From: Epiperipatus broadwayi
Lineage: Eukaryota; Onychophora; Udeonychophora; Euonychophora; Peripatidae
Length of the DNA stretch: 64,000 bases
Assembly (NCBI GenBank): GCA_028023455.1
Contig: JAQFVV010000507.1
Location: 370,501-434,500, forward strand
Direction of reading: 5' to 3'
Part shown: positions 1-11,813 of the stretch, piece after piece
Numbering within the stretch: position 1 is the stretch's first letter
Layout: each line of letters begins with the position of its first letter
Notes under the pieces: generated by a model
What the model was told of the DNA's origin: nothing
Seen by the model: only the letters and a program-made list of their open reading frames with translations
Databases searched by the model: none
Translations under genes and position numbers: made by a program

Positions 1-720
1 AACTGAAACACAGGCTTATTCATACCTGTGTCTATATATGTAATATATAGGGTATATGAGCACAGAATTTTAGATGACCCATCACTCTCCACTCTATCTA
101 ATAACACTGATACACTCAAGCATATATATGCTGAAAAGATAAATAATCACTAATAAAAGTATTTCATGCTAAAACAGCAACCATCAGTTGGTCCAGATTA
201 TCATCTCCCACACATATATACTATAAGTGCTCAGATATATATTAAGATAGACAATCTTCATACTTTAATGGACAGGCTCCAATCTACTACACACTCCAAC
301 TCTTCAACCGTCCATCCAATTGAAAATCTGATGATGGAATGCTCAGAAGCCACCCTGAGGCCAAGATTCTTGTCACACCCATGTTGACCTAAGATCAATC
401 CGAACCCCACATGTACAGGACATAATCCATTTAATACATATGCAAAGATGGGCAGACATCTCTGCAATGTAATAACTGAAACACAGACTTATTCTATACC
501 TGTGTCTATATATGTAATATGTGTGGGAGATGATAATCTGGACCAACTGATGATTGCTGGTTTAGCATGAAATACGTATATTGGCGATTATTTATCTTTT
601 CAGCATATATGTGCTTGAGTGTATCAGTGTTATTAGATAAAGTGGAGAGTGATGGGTCATCTAAAAGTCTGTGCTCATATACCTTATATAATATTTTAAT
701 ATATAATATGATTTTATTTT
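1..720. repeat. Unit-A inverted-repeat element, copy A1
   Basis: Two arms face each other: 51-220 (starting GGTATATGAGCAC) and 517-683 (ending GTGCTCATATACC). They share the inverted motifs CAGTTGGTCCAGATTATCAT and AAGATAAATAATCA. The roughly 296-bp centre holds the rest of the unit, including TGGACAGGCT, TTGAAAATCTGATGATGGAA and CCCATGTTGACC. The first 50 bases are also repeated directly at 474-523 (AACTGAAACACAG start). The same unit recurs at 26480-27270, 28045-28936 and 38030-38755. No protein is encoded; the short ORFs here are by-products. I see no convincing target-site duplication because the left end runs to the window edge. Confidence 0.75.
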
Positions 721-2290
721 GCAATGTCAACATTTTTAATTAATTGTTTTCCTGATTACAATGTAGCTAAAAGTGATTTAAATTAATACATAGAAATTCC
801 TATTACAACTTTCAATGTTTATATCTTTTAAGTCTGTAAAAATATTTTAATACATATATAACTTTTAATGAAAAAAATTATTTAATTGTAAAAATATTAA
901 AAAAAAAATCCATTTCCCGTTTTCATTTACATAAAATATTAATATATGATTTACATCTCTTACTTAAATTTAAAGCATAACTAAAAATAGTTCTGTTTTT
1001 AGTTTGTCAAAATTTTAGTTTGCAATGCCAGTTTTTAAGTGATTGTTTGCCTGATTACATGATAGCTAAAAAATATCAAGAATAATTCATATAAAATCTC
1101 CTTAAAACGTTCAATATTTACATCTATAAGTTCTTGAAAATCTTTATATATATATATGTAATAAATTGACTTTATATATATATATTGTAAAAACAAAAAA
1201 GTCTATATTCCTTAAAATGATGAAGGACGAAATTTTAAACTAAAAATCCTAAATTGTAAAAAAGATAGATTTCACCATACACACAAATTAATATGCTCAC
1301 ATGTACATATAAGCACGCACACATGTGTGAATGAAAACAAACAATCGAATAAACATTTTGTATGTTGATTTTAAACTTTTTAAATGTATGGTTTTAAATA
1401 AGAAAAAAAATTAATGTGAAAGCAAGTTATTAAAAATGTTTTCAAAATTTTTATGTATTCTTTTTTCTTCAAAGGACTTTTCTTTGCAAATGTTTGAATA
1501 GATTCTTGTCAAAGGATTTTTTTTTTCCTTTTCATGTTTCCATTTTTGTATCCATAAAACATTGCTTAAGTTATTATAGAAATTTTTGTACTTGTTAAAA
1601 CTTGGTTACCATACATTTTGTATTTTTTCAATGAAATTACCAACTATTTTGAAATATGTTAACCAAATGGTTAAAATTTTTCTATATTACTCTGAGTTTA
1701 TTACCAATGCCGCCTGATTATATATCTGGTAGGCTTGTATTGTGAATTTGAAAATTTGAATACATAAGTAAAATTTTACTTCTCTTCTGCATTTCATATT
1801 AAAAGTTGAAATATATGTGTATGTTTTAAAATCCCTTACAAATTAAGTTGCCAATTCTTTACATATTACTCTTTTCTACTATTGCTACTCCTTCTGCCAC
1901 TGGTACTGCTACTATTATTATTGTTTCAAAATTGAGTTTTATTAGACAACAGTGTTACATAGCTTCTTGTTTGCATACATATCTTTACATTTGCAATTGT
2001 TGGCTTTACATTAACAGCTTAATGTATATGCAAATTAAAAGGTTAAGAGAGAAGAGGGGTTGGTTACCACTTTCAAAGGGTCAAAAGGTTATGACCTTAA
2101 CATGCATAGTTTATTACTACATTTGTTTAAGTTTATCCATTGTGTATGTGAATCAATTTACAACAGAAAAAAACAGAGTAATTTTAGTAATTATTGCATA
2201 TTGATTACATATCTATGCAATACATATAATTTTGATTTTTACAGATATGTATTGGTTCAAGTCCATGTTGTGTCATTATTCAGGTTATAG
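720..2290. other. AT-rich stretch without a recognised gene
   Basis: This is A/T-run sequence with one short degenerate stretch near 1865-1925 of mixed CTA/TTA/CTG triplets resembling a decayed microsatellite. The longest open frame (118 codons at 1848-2204, plus strand) is translated triplet repeat and low-complexity sequence, and resembles no protein I know. I see no RNA gene. Confidence 0.6.
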
Positions 2291-2295
2291 TTTCT

Positions 2296-4460
2296 TTTGA
2301 TGTGCTGTCCATGAGGGTATTATTTTTTGTTTATGGTGTTTTGTGAGTCTTTGTTTGTCAATTCCAGGGGACAATTCAACTGGCCTTTTTTGTTTCCTGG
2401 TTTTAATTTCATTCATTTAGTGGGGTTTTCATTCTGGAATTGTCTTTTAATCTTTGTTGCATATACTAGTTGTTTTGGCTGGATGTTTGCTTTCTTATCT
2501 ATAGTGCTGATTGGTATCTTAGCAGTGACTACATGGCTGCATATATATGTGGATTTGCTATGATATTATCCCTATTTCTTAGCTGGGTTAATTTGTTATA
2601 GAAGGTGGATGAATGGTGTCATGTGTTGCCACCCATTATAAATGTAAACCATGTGCACCAAAATGCATATAGTACAAATGTTGCTGCTCTTATTTTTGGT
2701 ATTGATTTTCTTTGATATGCATTGATAATTTTTTTAACTGTGGTATTTGGCTGTCAGTAAGTACTATTCATCATTTTTTTTGTTTCTTCTAAGGCTGTGC
2801 ATTGATAAATTAAGTGTTGTAATGATTCTTTTGCATGGTGGCAGAGTTCGCAAAATGGGTCAATTGCAATATACATTTTTTTATGGTAGAGGAAATAGGG
2901 TGTTGGCATCACATATAGATTGATTTTTAGGATGAATTCAAAAAACTTGGGCTCTAATGCCCATTTTTTGTAATAATGTATTAGTTTTCTATTATTTGTT
3001 TCTAGCATTGAGGGGGGGGGCATTATTATTCTGTTTGTGGTGGATGAGTGTGTAAATCTCCCAATAGGTGTTGTTGTAAATCTCCCAATAGGTGTTGTTT
3101 TATGCTGGTAAATAATTGATAAGATATATAGGTGTGGAGGTGGCTTGTTTATTGGGATGATTTGAATTAGGCATTTCAGTTTTGGGAATTGCTTTAATGT
3201 GGTAATTAGCAGATGCTTTAGTTTTTGTATATGAAAGATGTCTACATCATGTAATCCCAGATGATTATTTACAAGGGGTTTATTAAGCCACTTGGTTGAT
3301 ATTGCACTGTTTTTCTGGACCATAAGAGTTGATTGCAGGTGGATTTGATTTTTGATTTAAATGCTTTGGAGAATGGTATGATGGATAGATAATATGTAAT
3401 TTTTGTTATGGTAAGTTGGTTTATTAGTTGTACTTTTGAGTATAATGATAGGTAGGTTTTTGATAAGGAGCTGGTGATTTGTTGACTTCATCTCTCAGTC
3501 TGTTCTGTATGTGGCATCTCATACCTGTGACCCCTAGGTGAAAAGGAAAACTGAGAAAAGCACTCAGTTTAGCTTGGTATATGTTCATGCATGGTTTACC
3601 AGTAAATAGTGACCAGGCTGTAGTCTTGTTTACTTTGAATTTTAGTTTGTAGTCATTTGTATATTCTTGTAAAAAATTTTGCAAAGCAGGTATGTGCTTT
3701 TTTGAAGGCAGGAAAACAATAACATCATCCATGTATGCCATGCATGTGATGTGTTGTATGCTGCCAGGTATTGGTAGGCTGGTGAATGCTTGTTGGATCT
3801 TAGTAGGTGGGGTTGAGGAATAATATAAATAGTAGTGAACTGAGTGGGGATCCCTGTGATATAGATTGTTTGGGAACAAAAGATGGTGAATTTCTTTCAT
3901 TGAGTGTTATATGGATTTCACGGTTTAGTAGCAGATTTATTATTAGGTATAACTGAGTTTTGGTATTGTAGTGTTTACAGGCATATCTATAAGTACAAGG
4001 ATATTTACTGAATCAAAAGCTAAGCTCCTTCAATGTCAATCTGGATTGCTATTGGCTCACATTTTTCTTTCCTTCTACTGAGTTCAGAATTGCTTTAAAT
4101 ATTAGTGCTGCTTGGAGTGTTGATGAGTTTTTGGGTAAATTGTGTATTTGAGATTAATGGCATTATGTGAGGCTCTATTCTTTCTTTAATGATTTTTTCT
4201 ATGATTTTGATTGGGAGTAGTCCCATGGATACTGAGCCAAGATCACTTAAAGTTGGAATGATTTTTTTTTTTTGTTGAAGGGTACTATTGTGATTGGATA
4301 TAGTCCTTCCATGGATTGAATCTTTTGCAATAAATGATTTTCTAAGTCACAGATACATTGTACTGTGTATTGATAAAGGTGTTGCAAGACTAACAGGGGA
4401 AATCCAGGGCTTCCTGGATGGCATGTACTTGAAATTTTTGCCAATTTTGTTAGAAAATCA
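2296..4460 (-). pseudogene. LINE reverse transcriptase plus C-terminal CCHC, broken
   Basis: Minus-strand landmarks in order: SPGFPLLVLQHL near 4410 (family SPG-x-DG), a PITIVPFNKK block near 4275, an SLAFDSV relic near 4015 (family DxxxAFDSV), NNLYHRDPHSVHYYLYY near 3840 (family PQGDPLS), and MAYMDDVIVFL near 3735. The last is the catalytic motif with both aspartates kept, but Met where LINEs usually have Ala. After it comes an IPALQNFLQEYTNDYKLKF stretch typical of the thumb side. A C-x2-C-x8-H-x4-C knuckle lies near 2810, followed by RAATFVLYAFWC near 2660. Several stops and frame changes separate these blocks, so no full protein can be made. It would have been the polymerase of the host LINE. 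Confidence 0.75.
3052..3099 (-). repeat. 24-bp tandem duplication inside the LINE ORF
   Basis: Two exact adjacent copies of a 24-base unit containing AATCTCCCAATAGG. The length is eight codons, and in the minus frame it reads as a repeated TPIGRFT-type octapeptide. The frame stays open across it. It lies next to a run of ten Gs at about 3010. Confidence 0.9.
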
Positions 4461-4756
4461 TTGGTGGTAAATGGGGTTTCTGTTTCTATTGGACCAAATA
4501 TATTGGGGGGATGTCTGAGTATAGATAGGTAATATCATATTATGACCTGTATACATTACCTCATTTGCTTTTATTGCCATTGGGACTTTGATGTTGGAAC
4601 GATTCCCAGTACCCATCTTATGTATCCTCTGGTCCAGATGTGTTGCTGTGTGAGACATATTTTGCTTTTTTTTACTTTTAGATAGTTTTTTTAGAGTGTC
4701 ACATGTTTTGTTATACATGTGCATGAGCTTGTATATATATCTTTGGGTATATTGTG

Positions 4757-4850
4757 ATGTATATTATTATTATTACTACTACTACTGCTTCTGCTACTAC
4801 TACTGCTACTACTACTACTACTATTATTATTATTATTGTTGTTGTTGTTG

Positions 4851-4929
<79 letters not shown>
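4757..4929. repeat. Compound trinucleotide microsatellite (TTA/CTA/TTG)
   Basis: The array passes from ATT through CTA/CTG-type triplets, back to ATT, then TTG repeats and finally a long pure ATT tract. Long open frames on both strands here (poly-Tyr, poly-Ile, poly-Asn) are translations of the repeat and not genes. On the minus strand the array directly follows an AATAAA signal. Confidence 0.95.
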
Positions 4930-5340
4930 GTTTCAAAAAGGAACTTTATTGATTCAAAGTAAAATTTTTACATTGTTTACATTTGTATGTACAATATTGG
5001 TTTACAATGGTATTTATTTATTTTCTGTAATTATATTTATGTATAGGGGTACATAAGTCATGAGAGGGTTGCAGTTTTTACAGAGGGCAAAACAGTTTAG
5101 CAATAGTAAGAAAGATTATCTATTTAAAACTCAAGGTCACTGTTTATACTCATATAAGAAGAGCAAGTATTTATTAATTCAAATGCATTGTTCATGAGAG
5201 TAATTCAAGTGAAAGAACTGTTCCTTGGTTGATAAAATATATTTCATGAAATGAATAAGCCAACAAAAGTTATTATTGTTGTGATATGTCTGAGTCTGAA
5301 ATTGATGCGGAATTAGGTAGTTGACATTATTTTTTAACTA
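4930..5340 (-). other. Probable 3' end of a retroelement, with AATAAA
   Basis: On the minus strand an AATAAA hexamer (4945-4950) sits about 15 bases before the start of a long triplet tract. Many non-LTR elements finish in a short simple repeat, so this may be a 3' UTR with its tail. The 3' UTR itself has no coding content. It sits between the two halves of the LINE, so it may be the end of a nested element. No partner 5' end was recognised. Confidence 0.45.
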
Positions 5341-6080
5341 TTCATCTATAACATTAACCCTTTCAACGATTATTATTTAATTGGCTGAATGAGTTAAAAA
5401 TCAAAACTTGTAATTGGCCAACTCACAACTTTAACAAAATCTATTGTTAAAATAGATCACTTTTAATAATATAAATACGTTAGTTTCATTTGTAAAAAGT
5501 ATATTACTGAATTGTCAGATTACGAAAGCAAACGAAAGTCTTTTCAAAAATAAAATTTGATTTATAATTTAAAAAATATTCAATTGCGATGAAATAAAAG
5601 TAACCGCTATTCAACCAACCAAAAAAGATTGCTGACGCAATCTTTTTTTTTTCACTTTAACGTTACGATCAATATGTAGCAATAAATAAATAATTCTTGG
5701 TAATATCTTAACTATTTTTCTAAAATAATTTGATTTTTAGTATTATTTTATCAATAATAATTTGTAATTCAATTCAAATATTGTTTAAAATGTTGTAAAC
5801 ATTCGTTTATCATTTTCGTAATAAAAATCAAAACAAACGTAACTTTTTACTTTTTGGCAGCCATTTCCCTTTCTGACAGAAGTGGGACAGCCAATAAGAT
5901 TCAAGAAAAGTTGGTGAGGAGGCGGTGCTTTGGTTTTGTTTGACATATATGGTCATTTTTATTGATTTTTTACTTGTAAAATAACTCTGAAGAGGGCACC
6001 ATCTTACAGAACTTTTGATTTTCTTTCGAATGACATATAATATGTATACGTGCGATAAAAAGTAGCCGATTTAGAGTGAT
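5340..6080. other. CpG-richer non-coding block between LINE halves
   Basis: In contrast to its neighbours, this stretch carries many CpG dinucleotides (for example ACGTTACG, GACGCAAT, GCGATG, GGCGGTG) and a GC-richer patch at 5860-5940 with an inverted CCAAT-like motif. No open frame, splice signal or RNA gene could be supported. It could be a promoter-like part of an inserted element or host regulatory DNA. Confidence 0.4.
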
Positions 6081-6081
6081 G

Positions 6082-6429
6082 TCAAATCTTCTTGTTTTTA
6101 GACGAGTCATGCATTTTAAGCGTTAAATGCTGTTTGAAAAGTGACCATGGAGCTTCGTATATGTGTGGCCTTGTTTTGATTAGTAGATTTGAATTTATAA
6201 AGATTATATTGAAGGTTTTGAAGTGGAAATTCATGGTAATGAGGAGTTCAATGCCTGCAGAGGGGGATGATGAATCTGTGAAGCATGCACAGAACCCCTC
6301 TTTATTTAGATGTTTTGCCAGGTTCATTTGAGACTTGGCATAAATCTTGGTTTCTAGTAATCCAAGTATGTGTGGTTGTGTTGTTGTAATCCATTGTTTC
6401 AATTTATTAGTCTTTGAGGTTGAGTTCAA
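6082..6429 (-). pseudogene. Apurinic-type endonuclease remnant of the LINE
   Basis: This is a 115-codon minus-strand frame. Residues about 10-35 read KQWITTTQPHILGLLETKI, matching the beta-strand and metal-binding Glu (ILxLxETK) of LINE AP endonucleases. Residues about 50-65 (FTDSSSPSAGIELLI) correspond to the next conserved Gly-Ile block, where functional copies have a GG-I-I/L pattern. The family domain is about 220-230 residues, so only the first half is left. The later catalytic blocks (GDFN, SDH) are absent; sequence of another kind starts near 6080. Confidence 0.65.
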
Positions 6430-6631
6430 TCTCCTTATACTTTCATTTATGTTCTATGAATCAGATGAAGTAATGGTCACAGTTTGAATTGTTGCTGACA
6501 GTTGGTCTTGTGCATCTTCATAGTTTAGATCTATTGAAGTCTTCATCGGTTGTGTCACTTGAGTGGTATAATTGTTTAGAAATCTCTTTCCAAATTGCTT
6601 GCTTCTGTTTATATCTTCTTGGAATTCCTGC

Positions 6632-6811
6632 TTTTTTGTGGTTGTCTTGGTCATCTCTTTGCCTCTGGCATTATTTGCATTATTTTAGGCATACATGGAG
6701 TGATTGCTTGTATTATCCTGATTTTTTGTGGTTGTCTTGGTCATCTCTTTGCCTCTGGCATTATTTGCATTATTTTAGGCATACATGGAGTGATTTCTTG
6801 CATTATATTTG
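6632..6811 (-). repeat. 90-bp tandem duplication upstream of the endonuclease
   Basis: Copy 1 is 6632-6721 and copy 2 is 6722-6811. The first 73 bases of each are identical; the last part differs at several positions. The period is exactly 30 codons. In the minus frame each copy reads NNANNARGKEMTKTTTK and each contains the same TAA stop just before it. Confidence 0.9.
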
Positions 6812-7199
6812 ATGATATATATTATTTTTGACTTTGGTATGCATGGTGGCTGAGGTTTACTATTTGTATTATTATTATTAAGGTTTTTCTTCCTTTGCTT
6901 TTATTTTCTTCACTGGAATCCTCACTGTTTTTTTCTGTATTCTGTGTTGGGTGATTTGGCATAATTTTCTCAGTTTTTCTGTTAGATGTATGATCTTAGT
7001 TGATTTTTTTACTTGATAAAACTAGAAGCTCAATGTCTGTAGTTGTTTCTTTGTTTATACTGTCTTAGGGTTGTTGATTCTCTATAGTCTTTTGATTAGT
7101 GTTGGTATTTCCATCAGATGCTTTAGTTCCATCCTTCTGAATTTGTGTTATCTGTTGTTGGCTTATGTAACTTGGTTTTTCTCAGTTTGGATTGTATGA

Positions 7200-9200
7200 C
7201 AATTTATTACCAGATGTCCTCAAATGCCACATGAAAAACATTACTATTATTTTATTGCTATTTATTGTTTTACCTTAAGATTATGTCAACTGCTTTATAT
7301 AAACTTTGTATAATATTTGTAAAACCAAAGAAACACATTTGTTTTGCTTATTAGGTTTTTTTTCTTTGATGTAATCAAAATAAATAAATAAAAATAAATA
7401 TAAAAATTATTATTATTATTCAATTTAACATTAGAATATATGTGTATTAAGAATTATTTCACTGCAAATTAATAAATCCACCATGTTTTCTCCATTATAT
7501 ACTTTATTTTGTAATAATTATATATCACTGAATTTATAAAAGTTAAAAATGGAAATGTCTGTTTACTCTGAAATTACATGCTTAGTAAATATGGTCGAGA
7601 ATAATGCATCTATTACTGAAGAAGTTGGATTTATGTGCATGCATGGAGGGAATGGATTTGCCTACCTGAAATAAATATTTTAAGTGATATTAAATAAATT
7701 ATTATCCTGGAGAACATTTATAAAAAGAGACTGTATAAATATCTCTTAACAACAAGATGGATAATAATTTTTATGATTTTTTCAGATTTTAAAAAGTTGA
7801 CAATTTTTTTTTATTGTTATTTTTTCATGCCAAGGAGGAGAAAGTTAGAAAGAAAACAAACTTTGAACAATGACTGTTGCCTAGTGACTGCACCCCTCCA
7901 ACTTATTAGCAGAATTGAGAAGAAAAGAAATATGTAACTTTGAATTTTATTATTAGTTTTTAAGTGTTAATTTTTTTTTTTTAAAAAAAGAAGAATATTA
8001 ACATTAGAATTAAAACTTACTTTTCGGTTATATTATATTAGATAAGTTTCATTAGTAGACACTTTTGATTACTATAATCTTAATTTTAAAATAATTTAAC
8101 AATTTAAAAAAAAAACTTTGGAAACATTTCTTTTAAAGTATAATATTTTATAATGTGCACTGTGTGAATGGAGTTTATGATTTTTTATATTATTATGTAT
8201 TGGAGAACAAAAGACATCCAAATGTGGTTATAATATTGTTAATCACATAGGTAATTGAAATTGTTTTAAATATCATGTGGTATATATTTTTAAAAATTGC
8301 TTGGAATTTAAATGTTCATATTATGCAGAAAGAATGAATGGATATATGGATGTGTGAATTAATAACACATACAGATTTTTATTAAATGATATAAGCTATA
8401 AAGAAAAATATGCATACATATATATTTTGCTAAGTAGAAAGAATATTATAATTATTTTTTGAAATATATGAATATTAGTAGTATATTTTAATCAAAGTCA
8501 TTTGTGTTTGTGGATAAGCTTAAGTGTGTGAAAATACTAAGATTAGTTAAATTAATGTCTAAAATTTTTAACATATATAAGACCATCTTGTAATATGATG
8601 AAATTATGAAAACATGTAAAACAGCTTATGACATATATTATAGAAATCCATGTAAGGATTAATATCACAGTTGTTTTCACATAGTAATGATTACACAATA
8701 TATTGTTTATTATTTTTCTTTAACCATCTAATCCATTTTGTTGAATATTAAATGAATAGTTCAATATTCTAGGGTCTATGCATTTCATTTTGCATATATA
8801 TGTATGTAGTTAGAGAATACAAAAATATTTGATTTGTTTTTAAAGTTTTAAATGAACCAAACAAAAAAATCATATCCATTTTATACATTCTTACTATTGC
8901 AGCTATTTTTACTGTATGCTTATTCATTTGATAAACAAACATATATGAACTACTTATCAACATACATTATCCAGTGAAGTTAATATACTGGCTTTTTATC
9001 TCCGACATTATGCTTATTTAATACTGTGGCCTTTTTACTTAGTTGCCTTATAGTTTCTAACAGAAACTTCAATTGGATTTGTAAAACAAAAGATGAAGAT
9101 GTGAATCCATGTGCAACAATTATTCTTTTTATATTGATAATCATAAAAGACAAAACCCTCATTCTAAGCAGACTATAAAATCAATATCCAAGACTATAAC
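7200..9200. other. AT-rich stretch without a recognised gene
   Basis: No coding, RNA or repeat family was recognised. There is a short ATT tract at about 7408-7422 and many A and T runs. Small open frames at 8769-8963 and 8980-9162 (minus) show no protein features. Confidence 0.6.
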
Positions 9201-9689
9201 TGAATGTAAAAGTTAAAAGGTGGTAAGAGTATTCTGATTGCAGCTGCAGACTACAATTTGATGATGATATTTTATTCAACTACCTACAACTGTCGATCCC
9301 TCTCAAGTAAATTCAAAGATGAATAATCTAATATTTATCAAACCATCATTAGATATTGAGAATGTAATAGAAAAAGTGATGAGTCAATTGATTTAAAAAG
9401 TGATCATATTTTTTTACAACAAAGACATAACTAATAAAAACACAAATGAGATTCATTATAAATATAAAGTGGGACAAACAATATAAAGAAATTAATGATA
9501 TATTAGATAGAATCAGAAAATTAGTTATTTAATTAAATGGAAGATACCAAATGCAGCTAATTCAAGTTTATGTCCTAAGTCTTTTTCATTTAAATGAAGA
9601 AAAGAGGATTTTTATGTAGATGCAGAAAATGCTTTTGATCATACAAAATAACATTTTAAAATTATTATGGGATACTTTAAAGTTATAAT

Positions 9690-10060
9690 TGTAAAATGAT
9701 TGAAGGATAAAAGTACTGTGTTTGTCTGAGTATTTGTAATCGTAGCATATTAGTAGTAATTAAATATTGAACTATTTCTGTCATCTAATATTCAATGTTA
9801 AATGGGTTTTAAAAAATTCAAACTCCTTTTAAAATTTTCAAATACTTACAACAGTTAGTAAAGCTTACAGGTTAGTACATTACACAACATTTTGAGGGAT
9901 ATTATTCATCTCTACTCTTTAGATATTTCTGGCTTGATTGATGACAGCACTAGCATCAGAATTAAACATGGATCTTTAAATTTGTGAATATTAAATTTAA
10001 GTTGATGCTCTAATCAATAATGCTATTTTTCCAAAAGCATCTGTCAGTAAAAGTTTCATA
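9690..10060. repeat. Nested interspersed repeat inside RTE-1
   Basis: Homology to the RTE protein stops near 9680 (HFKIIMGY) and resumes near 10065 (YESTVARFDYSNRIR), so this block was inserted. Its right-hand part (9880-10000) is related to 43705-43812: both contain TTTTGA-GATATTATT, then GATG-CAG-A-TAGCAT-AGAAT-AA, and a TTTTTGTATATT/TTTGTGAATATT end. It codes for nothing recognisable. Confidence 0.55.
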
Positions 10061-11813
10061 TATTTATAATTACTATGAAAGTACTGTGGCTAGATTTGAT
10101 TATAGCAATAGAATAAGAGCAAATATAGAGGAAAGGAGGACTGCATATTATAAAAACTGAAAAAAAAAAAAAAGAAATTGACATATAAGTCACTCAAATA
10201 AGGATTTGATTACATTTTGACTAACAAAAAATATTATATTTTAAGATTTAATCATCAGTTAATAAAATGTGAAATATGTTTTAGTGCAAAGTTAGGGATG
10301 GAAACTATTAAGAAAAATGACAATGGCAGTGATATTTCTCACCTTCAAAAATACACTAATGAATTTAAATTAGGACTTACAAATTAACAATCTTCAAAAA
10401 TAATTCATACTTGAATGAGAACAATAAGAAGATAATTGATACTGTTACACAGATAACCAATTTTAAAAAAATAGAAATTTAACAAAAACAATGCATGAAG
10501 AAAAAAAAAAAGAAATATAAAAATATTCAAAAATAATCCATTGAAAAGAATTGAATATCTAGAGTTTTGTAAAATGTTATAAAAAAGAATTAATGATCAT
10601 ATAAAAAATATAATGATGAACTGGCAGGTAAAAGTATTGAAAGAGTATAAAAATTTTAAAAGTATAAAGCAATATTTTGATATTAGAAAAAAAATTGTTT
10701 CATCAATAAAAATAAAAGATGAAATCACAAAATGTGTTATAAATGCCCTACCAAAACTATATAGTAATAAAGAATAAGAAAACAAAGTAATTCAAAAACT
10801 AAATTACCAAGAATTTGAAAAGAAGAGGTGGCACATAGAATTAAATCTGTAAAGAAAGGAAATATCTAGGAAATGGTTGAATTATTATTGATATCTTTAA
10901 AAAAAAGCAAGTTATGGAATAACAAAATTGTTGACAAAACTTTATACCAAATACCCAAATGATAAAAACATATCTGATGATTGGAAAAATGAAATAGTTA
11001 TATCCCATCCAAATATTACACAAATTATAGAAAGAATGAGTTGTCATTATGCCTTGAATTTTTACATTATGAAAAGGCATTTGACTCATTAAGCATTTTT
11101 ATGGCAATTAAAACTATTTATACATCTGGGATATTGTCATATTTTGAAAAGTATTTATTTAAATTAAATAACAAAATTATTTTATATTTTCAAAATCTTT
11201 TAGAATGGATTTTACAAAACCTACTTTCTGAATTAAAATGGGAAGCTAAGGAAGTAAAAGTAAATGGAGATTATTTAAGTCATCTAGTTTTGAAGATGAT
11301 GTGATTGCTTTTGCAAATAATGTTTCAGAACTTTAACAAATGCCACAACAGATAACAAATTAAAGCAAAAAGTGATTAAGTAATTAATATTCAATAGTTC
11401 TTCATAAAACAAAAAGATAAAAATTAATAACGAGAATTAGAATTATTATTTCATATGTGAACATAACAGATAAAATTAATCATAAAATTAAACTTGAATG
11501 GAGTGCTTTTGGTAGAAATAAACTAAAATTAAAAATAAATATGCCTAAGTGTTTGAAATATAAATTGTTATTAGATGCATTTCAACAAAATGTTGGAATT
11601 AAAAAAAAAATTTTTTTATTAAATGCGTTTTAACAGTTCTTATATATGAATCAGACACTTAGACAGAAGAGAAATTCTGAGACTTTTGATCACACAATGA
11701 AGTATTAAAAGATAAAAGTTGTAAATAAAAAGGAATTAAAGGTAAATAGGTGTGAATAAATAGATTACGACAGGTATCAGTGATACAATAAAAGGTTGAA
11801 ATGAAGCTAGTCT

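Larger units (their letters stand above)
2290..7200 (-). mobile_element. Degenerate L1/Tx1-like LINE, split by an internal block
   Basis: Read on the minus strand, 7200 to 6830 gives a lysine-rich, stop-laden stretch that may be an ORF1 or linker remnant. An apurinic endonuclease remnant follows at 6429-6082, then, after a gap, a reverse transcriptase with a C-terminal CCHC knuckle at about 4460-2296. The order matches ORF2 of L1/Tx1-type non-LTR retrotransposons, which nick DNA and copy their RNA at the nick. The second half of the endonuclease and the linker to the reverse transcriptase are missing; their place is taken by 4745-6080, which has different composition and its own 3'-end-like tail. 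Clade assignment is by eye and L1 versus Tx1 is not settled. It is clearly inactive. Confidence 0.7.

Noticed and set aside
2327-2563. Hydrophobic 78-codon plus frame resembling a membrane protein
   Set aside because: It is the antisense of the LINE C-terminal region; T-rich antisense strands read as hydrophobic.
4691-5056. Open frames of 81 to 100 codons rich in Asn, Tyr or Ile on both strands
   Set aside because: They are translations of a trinucleotide microsatellite, open in several frames because the repeat has no stops.
6489-6831. Plus-strand frames with a repeated 30-residue Trp/Cys/His-rich unit
   Set aside because: The repeat is a 90-bp DNA duplication on the antisense of a dead LINE; no support for a real repeat protein.
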